From assembly GCA_010015675.1 (NCBI GenBank), contig ML977008.1:136569-200568 (forward strand): a DNA stretch of 64,000 bases. The letters run 5' to 3'. This document shows, piece after piece, positions 13,480 to 24,279 of the stretch; within the stretch, counting starts at the first letter, position 1; each line of letters begins with the position of its first letter. The translations under genes were made by a program, and so were the position numbers. The stretch comes from Byssothecium circinans (lineage: Eukaryota; Ascomycota; Dothideomycetes; Pleosporales; Massarinaceae). The notes under the pieces are model-generated. The model was not told where the DNA came from. It searched no databases and saw only the letters and a program-made list of their open reading frames with translations.

Positions 13480-14640
13480 TTCCGTACGTGTTTCTGTAAG
13501 ACTTTAAGCACTGATTAGAAAAGAAATCCTCTTAGATTATGCTACTAAATATTAGGACGGGTTAACACGCAGTAATGGTTCAAGACAAGGTGTAGAAATT
13601 AGCATGCCGCTTCCTTCTTAGTAGCAATCTAAATACAAGTTCTATGCAGCTAATTATTTTAGATTATCTAGGATATTAGAAGAACTTCTCCCTAGATTAA
13701 GAAAAGAGTTTATAGTCTCTAATAACGCAATAGATAATTTTAGCCACTCACCGTTATTATTAGTAGTAAGAGCTGGGCATGCTAGCATAGTAAAGCTGCT
13801 AGTTTAATACTGCTGTAGATGTTGAAACACCTAGGAAAATACTACAGTAATGCCCTAAAGGGGGCGTCAGAGGGTAGCTATAAGCTAGTGGCGGGGATGC
13901 TAATTAATGCTAGCACTAACATTAACGCCCTTTAGTAGAGAGTATAGCAGCGCACTCTAGATAGCTATAGATTAAGGCTATAAGTGGGTGATAAAGATGC
14001 TGCTAGACGCTAGTACTAACATTAACGCGTAGGGTAGATACTACGGCACCGTAATATATATAGCTTTAATAAGAGGTAATAAAGAGGGTTTAACTAATTA
14101 GATTATCCTAATATAAAGGCCCTGTAGGTTGTTAGCGTACTTTAGCGTGACCGTAGGGACTGTAGTGAAGCTGCTGCTTAAAGCTAGTACTAGTAAGTAA
14201 AGGGACGCTCTACGTGGCTTTATTAGGAGGCTATATGTAGAGTGCTACTAACTGATTCTAAGTTATTTCTACGCCCTCATACGTCTATAGGGTGCTACTG
14301 TTCGCATTAGTAATATAGAATGCTAGAGTCTACTAATACTAATAGCAACTTAAGTTCTAGAACTTCTATCTAGGATCTAGCTAATGGTCTTAGCTAGGCC
14401 ACTTAAATAAAGACTTCATAAGATAGCCTGATACGACTGCTCTATCAGCGAGGTGGTAAGGCTTAACGAGGATACGTATAATAAGTATAGGCAGAATGAT
14501 AACTAGCGCGATGACGACGCGATGCATAAATATAGTAGGCACAGCTATAAGGCTAATATGATGATGAGCTCAAGATTAAGCGCAATAATAGGGCTAAAGT
14601 TCCTAAAAGAGCTCTATAAGTTATTAAGCCCTCTAAGGGA
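13480..14640 (+). pseudogene. Ankyrin-repeat (NLR-type) protein relic
   Basis: Successive plus-strand segments fit ankyrin units: SPLLLVVRAGHASIVKLL at about 13745-13805, MLINASTNINAL near 13895-13930, KMLLDASTNINA near 13997-14035, and VVKLLLKAST near 14160-14190. This is the familiar fungal style (KMLLDAGAdiNAQGG.YG.AL). Positions expected to be Gln are TAG, and GA has become AS in each unit, as G to A changes predict. An upstream Leu-rich segment (ELLPRLRKEFIVSNN) may be the cap. No NACHT or NB-ARC P-loop was found, so only the C-terminal region may survive. Confidence 0.65.
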
Positions 14641-15715
14641 CTAGCTTCGCTTTCTATAATCTGCATCTTACTTATCCACGCTCCCTAGCCTTTGGCTCTA
14701 GCATATTTCTAAAGCTAACCACATTTCTCACCTGTAATAGCTTCTAGGGCCTCTTTAGTAGCCTTCTTTACCTCTTTCTTTGTATGCGCCCTTCCTAAGG
14801 GCCCTATGTCATCACCCTCACCTTCCCTAGTATCGCTTAGCGAGTTTTGCTTTTATCATTTATTTTAGTTAGGAACCTATCATGATCGCGAAGGAGGGCG
14901 TTCTTTGCAAGGAATAGCTAGGCGGCATGGGAGACTTTCTATTAGAGCCTATCTCTGCGTTAGCTGCTCACTTTAATTAGGCTAGCCTAGCTAAATCCGC
15001 TCCTAATTTAGCGTTACAGGCGTTAGCAATGCTTTATATCAAGGCTGCATCCATCCTGCGAGGATAGTCCTTTTAGTAACTGCAATTTCCTTTACTAATA
15101 GATAGGGTGAAACGTTACATAAATGCAGATCCTAAACCAATGGCGACACTAACATGATAGTAATTTTCTTACTATAATAGGTCCGTGTATACTTAAGGCG
15201 AGTGTATCTATATATTAGAAATAGTACTTTAAAATGTCTCCTACTTATAGATCCCCTTTATCCAAACGTCTATCTATTCATTTCTTAAACCTATTATATA
15301 CAGCATATATCTACCCGCTTAACTATCCTAAGTATTAGGTTATTACATATTTTAAGAATTATATTATAAAGTGCGTTCTATGCGAACCGCCCTATCTAGA
15401 CCTGTGTAGGGTTAGACTAGCTCACGCAAATGCAATTAATTATTATATATATTAGGAAGGAAACTGTATTATTAGTAGTAGTAATAAACGAGTATAGCTA
15501 GATATCCTACTAGAGTTCCGCGCTATAAGAGTTCTCTTAAGAACACTAGAGTTCTATTATCTAAAAATAATAAAAGAGTGTAGCAGACGTGAAAAGGGGA
15601 TTTCACATAATTCTAGCCTAAACGGAGCAAACTGTATTAGAGGTAATACACCTAAGATTAGAACGCATAATAGCGTATAAATACTAAGAAGACGTTCATC
15701 TATAATTTGATATAT
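14641..15715. other. No gene recognised
   Basis: AT-rich RIP-type DNA. Nothing convincing on either strand. Confidence 0.5.
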
Positions 15716-15719
15716 ATAC

Positions 15720-16640
15720 TATAGGTAGCTAGATAGTCTTTCATGTAATCTTAAACCCACCCTCTTGTTCCTTTAAATAGTTAATTATGCTTTTTAACTT
15801 ATTCTTGAAGAAGACTGCATAGTTAGCGTTAAAGTTACTAAAATCCCCTCCTCTTAAAGAATTAGACTTTAGATTAGGAAACGCATAGCTATTATTAGAA
15901 TAAAGGGACTTATATATCTTAGACTTATAGCCGCCATCTTAGGACTCGCGCAAATTAATCTGACTTAGAAAGCCTCTAATAGAATTTGAAATATCTTGCG
16001 TTACTATACTAATGATACTAACGTAGTCCTGAATGCATACGTAGGACTACTATTACCTAAGGATGTTTAGCTCTATTAAATAAATACTAATCTCGTGAAG
16101 ACTAGTATAGGTAGTTAATACATAAAGTAATATATTCTAGACGTTCTTTAGAAGAGTGATATTATCTAGATGCTACACATAAGGTAATAGTATATTCGTG
16201 TATGTTACTAATAACCTCCTTACCTCTATTTAAGTCTGCGTTATTTTTATAGATACATGCGCTGGTGAGAAGTCATTAGATAAGATGTATCTTAGGGCCT
16301 AGAGAACTTACCTAATAGCATGCTACACAATGGATCTTAGTTAGGCAGCCCAAAATCTGCCAGCCTAGAATAGTGCTAAAATAAGTCTATTAGCATCTTT
16401 AGGAGCTTTAAAGGTCCTAGAATTCATGCTATAGTAAGGTACTTTAGTATGTCCTCTACGGGCATGCTTACTAGGTAGAGAGTGCGAAGCGCTAACGTGA
16501 TCACGACTAAGCCATGCACTAGAGATTAACTTAAGATATCATAGCATTCTATAACCTCTACTAGCTTCAAGACCTTATCAAATAATACGTCTAAGCTAGG
16601 AACGAATGTTCCGTGTACACATCACAGAAGCTAGTTAAAA
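15720..16640 (-). pseudogene. Unidentified protein relic
   Basis: A minus-strand frame of about 300 codons can be followed from roughly 16620 to 15735, broken only by TAG or TAA at likely Gln codons. Readable parts include LILALF-stop-AGRFWAA, YILSNDFSPAHVSIKITQT, YLIELNILR, SNSIRGFLSQINLRES and YAVFFKNKLKSIINYLKEQE. It is rich in Ile, Leu and Asn, with no membrane span or motif I recognise. The final KEQEGGFKIT may be the C terminus near 15740. Confidence 0.4.
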
Positions 16641-16803
16641 ATGTTAGTGTTAGAATATAAGAGTATATTTAATACTTATATTAATCTGCTCTTATTTCTA
16701 TATATACTCCTTATTACCTAGTAGTTAAATACTATAAGTTAGTAATCTAGGCTATCCTAGACTACTACCACCTAGGCAGTTAACTATAGATCGGATGGAA
16801 CCA

Positions 16804-16850
16804 TCCTAGATCGATCGATCGATCAAGCAATCGATCAATCGACCGATCCA
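16804..16850. repeat. Degenerate GATC tetranucleotide microsatellite
   Basis: A run of GATC units (four perfect, then degenerate CAATCGAT and GACCGATC). It is short and lies in non-coding AT-rich DNA. Confidence 0.85.
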
Positions 16851-16859
16851 AAGGTCTAG

Positions 16860-17940
16860 CCAATATTGTGGCGTTATTGGTTCTTTATTAAATAAAGAAA
16901 GCTAAGACGTTTGCAGAAAAGCAAGAACGCTTGCAGCCTTTCTTTATACTATCTACCGCATACAGGCTAGTAGGAATAGGCTGAAGAAAGGTATAAGTAA
17001 GTGCTCTATCTTCGATCAAACTCTAAACTACACACGACAGACGACACAATCTACTATCAATCTACTACTATTTTGACTATCTCTGCTATATCTCTATTAC
17101 CTTTTCACAGTTAGGATCCTCGTTAAGTTAGATTATTAGGGGTATAGTTTAGCATTTAGAAAGTTAGTATACTAATCTCTTAGATAAGAAACTTATCTTC
17201 CTAAAGTAGACTATAAAAGAGGTATTATGAATAATAATCCGCGCATTACCACCCTTTTTAATAGTGCATTCTTGTAACATAGCTATAGTTTATACTTAGA
17301 ATAGAGATAATAACCCTACTACGTATTTAAGTATGATAATGCATAACTATTAACTATATAGGGTTTTAAGTATAGCTTACTATATGGCTCCATAGTTACC
17401 GTGTACCTTTCTAAGACGTATGGGCAGTCGCTATTCTAGGACTTACAGAGTATTCTAAACTCTAACTTTAACGTTATAACTAATAACCTTATTTAAGCTA
17501 TGCTATTTAAACTTATCTAATAGGATCTTCTAGAACATCTATACTAGATAGGCGAGACCACTAGGATGGTTATCCCTGCTACAATAGGTGTGTTAGATTC
17601 TAAGATAAAGATTACTAGGACGTCTATAACCATGCTTATGCTATTATGGCTTAACATCCTTAACAGCGTATGGGTAATGCGTTTGAAGCTTCAAAGTAGC
17701 ACCTTATTAGAACTTCTTGAAGTTAATAATATACTACCTACTAGACTATTCATAAGAAACAAGTGAACTAGTTAGAGAGGAATCTGTACCTATTTAAACT
17801 AGATAAGAAGATATAATAGGTTTATAGTCTAGCTAGCTCTCTACTTAAAGACTTGCCATTACTTCTACTATATTACGAAATATCCTACATGTCTAGCGGC
17901 CCTAAATAAGGTACCTTACTAGTTATCTATGATAAAAGAT
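16860..17940. other. Weak coding-like sequence, no gene assigned
   Basis: Minus-strand fragments of hydrophobic composition (for example around 17560-17770, reading VLVIFILESNTPIVAGITIL) may be the tail of the minus-strand relic at 17950-18790. The plus-strand open frame at 17566-17766 appears to be its shadow. Confidence 0.3.
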
Positions 17941-17949
17941 CTAGAGGCA

Positions 17950-18790
17950 TCGCCAGACTTTCCATTTATAGAAGGAGCTGTGGGAATAGGAATGATAATT
18001 TACTATAGACATTATCTAGAAAAAATAGTAGATTAGAAGATCTAGCGTCTGCATTATTCGCTGCTAGTTAATCATCTATGTTAAACATGCCATAGATGCT
18101 GCTTTTAAAATCTAGGTTTATTTGTCCTTTAGCACTTACTTCCGCTGTAACGCTTCCTATATCTTGTAGCCATTTGCGGGTTAGAGGAGCATCTGCGTTA
18201 GGTACTATAGACTTAGCGTTAGCAGGTAGTAGTGCGATTACATTAATACGCTTAAGGATTTTATTAATTAAAGCTACGTTTTCACCATTTTAATTTGCGA
18301 GGATAGGCCTACCTAGGAACTGTCTATATTCGTCTAGAAAAGCGTAAAGCTACTAAATACCTAATTTTAGTAGCTTTATCTTATTCCCTAGAAGTTCCGT
18401 GTACGAGTTTTTATTATTACGTAAGCGTTTTATGCAGAGATTAGTACTATGACGCATGAATGCCTACCTTCCCTTAGGATTAGTTAGAGGACTCTAGATA
18501 CAAATCTCATTATTATTTAAACACCTAGTATAAGGATAGGTCACATCGCTATTAGTACACTTTGCTTAGTTAATAGGTAGCTAAGATATACATAGGGGTA
18601 CAGGTAGCTTACCTTAGTCTTCTTGTGCTAATAGCGTTTACATGCTTATAATGCGCGTCTCTTCCATACGCGTGAGGAAGACATGATGCATTACCATAAT
18701 CTTAGGTGCACGGATATCTAGCTATTTACTAGGTAGGGTACTACCATCTTAAGAGGGGTCGCTAACTACTAATGCAGTAAGTAAGATAGT
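17950..18790 (-). pseudogene. Unidentified protein relic, cysteine-bearing N-terminal part
   Basis: One minus-strand frame runs from about 18780 to 17960 with stops only at likely Gln or Trp codons. It reads, in order, APKIMVMHHVFLTRMEETR, AKCTNSDVTYPYTRCLNNNE, RLRNNKNSYTELLGNKIKLL, VIALLPANAKSIVPNADAPL, WLQDIGSVTAEVSAKGQINL and LLFFLDNVYSKLSFLFPQLL. Codon quality is high, so this was a real gene, but I do not recognise the family. The open plus-strand frame at 18096-18293 is its shadow. Confidence 0.45.
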
Positions 18791-18829
18791 ATAAAATATA
18801 ATAGGGATCTATCAACTTCCTATGGCACC

Positions 18830-20270
18830 CCCTTACTTCTTACCTCGCCTAGGTCTCTTCTACGCCGCATGGCGCAAGTGGTATAGCAATATTGCTATAA
18901 TATAGCAGCTTCTAATTAAAATATAGAAAGATATACTTAACTTTATAACCTTACTAGATACACTCGCTACACTATGCCGTATTAATAAGCACTTTAACCT
19001 ACTCACCCATTCTAAACTTTATAAATATATGGTACTTACTATAACTAGTTTCAATAGTCTTGATCGTATCTAGAAGTCTATTAGTGCTAGGGCTAGTAAA
19101 AGTATCAAGTCATATACCTAGAAGATAATGATTATTAACTGCACGCCTCTATTAGATGCTATCATGACTTAGTTACTCCCTCTATAGCTCTTTCAACATG
19201 AGTGGCGTGCTCCTCTAGAGAGCAACGTAGTCTAATAGTTTAAGAAGGACCATTCTCTATACCTAATTCTTTTGCTTGTACCTAATGGGAGATTGCAGAT
19301 GTTTAGGTACCATTCCTTTACTTAAAGGTAGTAGCGTTACCTGATATTTCTTAGGTACCTATCTAAGCGTCACCTGCACATGCGCATTATTAAGTACCTT
19401 TCATACACGTAGCTAGCGCTATAGTCTTTCTAGGCCACTATTTAATACAACTAACAATATTAATGCTAGTTCAACGGCACTTTTCTACTATCATACATTG
19501 GATTAGGCTTCCGCTACCTGCAAACATGCGACATAGGCTTCTTTGATAAGGAACGCTTCAATATTTTTACCTAAAGATTGATGTGGCAGCCCTAGTCGTT
19601 CTAGGTAAGCTTGCGCAACCTTTAGCTAGGAGTTATAAACCCTAAGGCTTATATAAAAATACTTGTAAGAGCTGCACTAGAATAGCCACTAGACTAGATA
19701 TCTCATTTAAAGAACGTGAAGAGATTAACCTTAGACGGCTTTAATCTTAATGATTTGTTTTCCCTACTTACTACTGTACTGATAATGCAGTCTATTACCT
19801 ATCTTATACTTTAGAACTGTTCACATGCTAATGTTTTCTTTATAGAGATAGCTAATACGTTTATTATGCACCGGCGCCTTATAGCTTTACAGAAACTGGC
19901 TGTGCGATTCAACTAGATAGTATCAAGGAACGTAGACAGCTACCTAGAACTACTTTTTAGTATTTATAGCCTTACATTACTACACATTACGTAGGACAAA
20001 ATTGGTAGTATACCTTAGATAATTATCTTAAACTTGCTAAAGATTTTTAAAAATCTTTAGTCCCTTTTATTCTATGATAAGAGCTATACCTTTTACTTTA
20101 AGGATAAGATTATATACTTTTACTATAGCCTTGAGAGAGTCCTTACCTCCTGCAAGAATATGAAAGAGATAGGATTTTAGGCTAAAGAGCGCTTTCTTAA
20201 CCCTAGTATCTAGGACCTAACTCCTATTACGCACGAGAATCATTTCTAGGTAAGTCCCTTCCTTTTTCTA
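18830..20270 (+). pseudogene. F-box/LRR-like protein relic
   Basis: F-box proteins link substrates to SCF ubiquitin ligases. An F-box-like segment lies at about 18935-19035: FITLLDTLATLCRINKHF followed by NLLTHSKLYKYMVL, which fits the Ii..Ld...l..l...ck.f..l..P.LY..v.l pattern. The C-terminal part at about 19715-20250 has an LRR-like rhythm common in fungal F-box proteins: RLTLDGFNLNDLF, YLELLFSIYSLTLLHIT, IFKNLQSLLFYDKSYTF, and finally LTSCKNMKEIGFQAKERFL (family style C.nLkeLGl). Stops lie at probable Gln codons. The middle is poorly readable. The family call rests on pattern, not on a database match. Confidence 0.5.
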
Positions 20271-20711
20271 TCTTTATTTATATATTTATTGCGGATACTA
20301 GGCTAGCTTAAGATGCATGCCAAATTTATGTACACTGCATCTTTGACAGTACTATAGTCATAGCTTGATATATTTCAGCATAGAGAAGGAAACCACGTGG
20401 AATTTACAACGCTAGGTAAATAGGTTATTTTAGTTCTTAGACTAGGAGAGAGTTTATCCTCGCCTACGCTGTATTATTATTGGAACCTAGCAGCGACTAG
20501 TAACTAGTTAGGTAGATAACCTTCTTACATGGTATTGCTTTTTAAAAGGTAAATAAATTAGGGTTATAAGTAGTAATGCAGTAGTAGCTATACTAGTTCC
20601 TACTAGTATTCTATAGGAAGAATACTTTACTATAATACTTAACTATGATCTAGGGTGCTACTAGCACGGTAGGAAAGTAGGACAGTTTTAGTAAAGCTAT
20701 TCTTATTTATT

Positions 20712-21419
20712 TTAGGCTATAAACCTCTTTCTTCTACTTTCTTTACCTGCCTTAGCCTTATTCTTCGTGACTACGTCTAAGGTTTTACTAAGCATATGTA
20801 ATTCGTTTATTGTATTATAATAGTATACGTCTAGAATTAAGGTCTTTGTCCTAAAGTCATAAATCTTATTAGGATTGCTAGTGCACTTTTGTAGGGTTCT
20901 AGATTGTTTAATAAAGAAAGTCTTTGTATTACCCTTTAGGATTTTAACTAGCTCTTGCTTAATAGCATTATAACTATAGAGTGTCTTTAATACTTTTTTT
21001 GCCATGGCCCTATCTTCTAGTTTAAAGAATGTAACTTATACTCTTAGTCATACAAAAGGAGCATTAATTACATCCTCCTCTAGCGCATTATCTAGAATAG
21101 GGTGATCCTCTAGGGTATCATTATTTTACTTATCCGTTAAGTAGATTAAGGGCGAGACGTCAGCCATCTATTGCGGAGATAAATCAGGAGCTGCGGTTGC
21201 TATGATAGGTTCTAAAAGGGGTGCATCTTCCCCTAACTCTATAATAGCTGTTAGAAGATTCTTGATAGCGGACCTAATGAAACTTGTAAAGATTAATACA
21301 ACTTTTCTAAATTCTGTTAAAAAATCATTTAGCTCCTCTTGCAAAGTGTCCCTAATGTGACTAATGTATAGTGACCTGTATAGATGCTCTCTTATATTCA
21401 TATTACTATTAGTAGACAT
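20712..21419 (-). pseudogene. Unidentified gene relic, two open segments
   Basis: The segment 21168-21419 starts with Met (MSTNSNMNIREHLYRSLYIS) and is open for 83 codons. It continues past Gln-type stops (QQMADVSPLIQLTDK..., LEDHPILDNALEED) to about 21050. A second open segment, 20712-21005, encodes 97 residues beginning MAKKVLKTLYSYNAIKQEL and ending in a basic tail (KESRRKRFIA). The few stops make this one of the less damaged relics in the left block. The family is not recognised. It lies downstream, on the same strand, of the DUF3723-like gene, so the two may be one gene or neighbours. Confidence 0.4.
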
Positions 21420-21795
21420 TTAAAGTTTACTCCTACTTCTTCTTTTACTATAAAGCTCTTACCTCTAGAGCCTAAGGTTTGCTTCTTCATTAAAAGGGCC
21501 TAGGAGGACAGTATATTGACTATTTAGCCGCTTGTAGTGCATGTGCAGCCAGAGAGTATTAAGTGCTGAATTAGCCTTAAAAAGGTCTGCAATAACGTTA
21601 GATTAGAAGCTAAGTTTGTATGCTATGCACGCCATCTCTATTATCCATCCTAGCTTGTTATAAACATGGTCATTATTACGCTGCGTAAGTTATAGAAGAT
21701 CTGTTCTACCACGGCACTAAAGAGCTGCTAGACATAACTGCTAATAGGAAAGGTCAAACGCAACGTTCCATGGAAGCTAAATCTAATAATTACTA

Positions 21796-22761
21796 ACGTA
21801 AAGCACCACCGAACCGCCCACACCACCGAACCGCTCAAAAGCTTGGCAAAGAAAATCAAATATTCAACCTTTAATAACAATTTAAANNNNNNNNNNNNNN
21901 NNNNNNNNNNNNNNNNNNNNNNNNNNNNNNNNNNNNNNNNNNNNNNNNNNNNNNNNNNNNNNNNNNNNNNNNNNNNNNNNNNNNNNNNNNNNNNNNNNNN
22001 NNNNNNNNNNNNNNNNNNNNNNNNNNNNNNNNNNNNNNNNNNNNNNNNNNNNNNNNNNNNNNNNNNNNNNNNNNNNNNNNNNNNNNNNNNNNNNNNNNNN
22101 NNNNNNNNNNNNNNNNNNNNNNNNNNNNNNNNNNNNNNNNNNNNNNNNNNNNNNNNNNNNNNNNNNNNNNNNNNNNNNNNNNNNNNNNNNNNNNNNNNNN
22201 NNNNNNNNNNNNNNNNNNNNNNNNNNNNNNNNNNNNNNNNNNNNNNNNNNNNNNNNNNNNNNNNNNNNNNNNNNNNNNNNNNNNNNNNNNNNNNNNNNNN
22301 NNNNNNNNNNNNNNNNNNNNNNNNNNNNNNNNNNNNNNNNNNNNNNNNNNNNNNNNNNNNNNNNNNNNNNNNNNNNNNNNNNNNNNNNNNNNNNNNNNNN
22401 NNNNNNNNNNNNNNNNNNNNNNNNNNNNNNNNNNNNNNNNNNNNNNNNNNNNNNNNNNNNNNNNNNNNNNNNNNNNNNNNNNNNNNNNNNNNNNNNNNNN
22501 NNNNNNNNNNNNNNNNNNNNNNNNNNNNNNNNNNNNNNNNNNNNNNNNNNNNNNNNNNNNNNNNNNNNNNNNNNNNNNNNNNNNNNNNNNNNNNNNNNNN
22601 NNNNNNNNNNNNNNNNNNNNNNNNNNNNNNNNNNNNNNNNNNNNNNNNNNNNNNNNNNNNNNNNNNNNNNNNNNNNNNNNNNNNNNNNNNNNNNNNNNNN
22701 NNNNNNAATGCCAAGCTTTTGAGCGGTTCGGTGGTGTGGGCGGTTCGGTGGTGCTTTACGT
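21796..22761. mobile_element. Pogo/Fot1-type DNA transposon, interior unsequenced
   Basis: A perfect 53-bp inverted repeat bounds the element: left arm 21796-21848 beginning ACGTAAAGCACCACCGAACC, right arm 22709-22761 ending with its reverse complement. TA dinucleotides at 21794-21795 and 22762-22763 fit a TA target duplication. Each arm contains a doubled CACCACCGAACCGC-type motif. Unlike the surroundings, the arms show no RIP, so this is a recent insertion. The interior is an 820-N gap (21887-22706) whose length may be arbitrary, so coding capacity is unknown. Confidence 0.85.
21887..22706. other. Assembly gap (820 N)
   Basis: Bases are unknown. The gap falls inside a high-copy transposon. 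Long open frames spanning it are artefacts of the Ns. Confidence 0.99.
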
Positions 22762-22764
22762 TAT

Positions 22765-24250
22765 CCTTATTATTTTATAATAAAGAAACCATTAGCTTAC
22801 TAGATACCCTCGCGTAGGACTGCATTGTGGTCATCTATAATAAAGTTACTACGTCGCGACGTAGATAAAGCTTTCGTAGGCTTAGCATTATAGCTCCTAG
22901 AAGCTTTGAATGCTTATAGAATGTTTTAAAGGATGGAATCAGGAGCGGGTATCCTAAAAGGTAGTAAAGAGCCTCTTTTCGCTGCCCTTTATCTAATCTA
23001 GCTAGGACCTTCCATGTAGTGAACGTAGCTAAGATACTAGAATAGTTAGAAAGGCTCTATCTTAGGGCTTTTCCTTATAGATAAGTAATAGAGGCTAAGT
23101 TATAGAGATACTTATAGCCTTAGGTGATGTTTCTCTAGACGTTCTTTATTAGTTTAAGATAGTTTGCGATCTCCTAGCGACTATGAACTACGTTATTTAT
23201 ATAAGGTCATGTAACTTACATTGTAACATCTCTAGCTTAGAATTACTAGTATAGACCCTAGCTGGAAATTTATCCATAGCGCTCAAAACGGTCCAAGGTC
23301 ATCAAGGAGGTTCAAAAGCTATTGGTTCTAGGACAGTTACTTTAAAGCTTTTTACTTAGACGCACTTAACTTCTACTTCTATTTTAGGCCGTCCTCTATG
23401 GAGCCCTCTCGCTTATAGAACCTAAGTTAAAGAAATATTTCCCTATCATACGAAGGGGGATATTTACGATAGAGATCCTAGATTTTCTCATTAACTAGTT
23501 AGGATATGTCTAGGTTATTAGCTAATTCTCATACTAACATAGAATAAGTAATACCTAGACTGTATAGATTCATAGGCCACTATTTATCTTGAGTAGCTGC
23601 ATGTGTTATTCTGAATTTCCCATGCAGGCAAGGCAACTGTGGTGTGGATGAAGGAAGAGAAAGTCTTAGATATTTAGTAATATAAAAGAGCATGCTTTCC
23701 TTAACTCTAGATAGTAGAAGAGCTTCTTTAAGATTATCCATACATATTAATGCTAGTAGGTAGTGCTGTACGTTAGAAATACAACATCTAGTATAGTTAT
23801 TAGGTTATGTACTTGATTTAACGTAGACTAGGCGATGCACGTTTACCTAAGCTATGCTAAGGTAATAGTCACTTCTATAGAAAGTATTACTAAATAAAGC
23901 TATTATTAAAGAGTCCCTACCCTCCCTTAATATTGAAATGCACTGCTTAAGTACTTTACCTTAGATTAGATAGGTGGTAAAAATTACTTAATAGTTTACT
24001 ATAGGTATAAGAAGGTGACCTTGGTAACGCTTCTAAAGGAATAGCTCCTTTAAAAGACTTTAGTTAGATCCACGCTATTAGTAATAGTAATAATTTCTTT
24101 TTATCAGCTAGAAATAGTCTAGAGAGGGCGAAAAACTACTTAAAGTAACTAGGTTTACAGTTTCTAAGAATAGTGTTGATAGTTAGCTATAGTTCTTCCT
24201 TATAACTACTTGTATAAGGTTCTGCTACGAGCGGTTAAGCTTTTGCTAGT
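22765..24250 (-). pseudogene. DUF3723-like gene relic (Starship auxiliary gene type)
   Basis: A minus-strand frame is readable from about 24250 down to the transposon at 22763, with stops at Gln/Trp positions. Readable pieces in order are NVHRLVYVKSSTQPNNYTRC, LPCLHGKFRITHAATQDK, QWPMNLYSLGITYSMLVQEL, DREIFLQLRFYKREGS, LDDLGPFQALWINFQLGSIL and FRIPAPDSIL. The order LHG-HRI, then WWPVDLYS-like, then SDGEIFR-like lRfy, then a D.L..F.GLW..lqLG box is what I know from the fungal DUF3723 family, whose function is unknown. The pogo element at 21796 probably interrupted it; sequence at 21430-21795 may be its C-terminal remainder. It faces the patatin gene head to head, under 100 bases apart. Confidence 0.6.
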
Positions 24251-24279
24251 ATCAATGTTAATACTAGCTCTATCTAAGA

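Noticed and set aside
21728..22817. Two long open frames (328 and 324 codons) across the gap on both strands
   Set aside because: They consist of translated Ns plus terminal inverted repeat; no sequence supports them.
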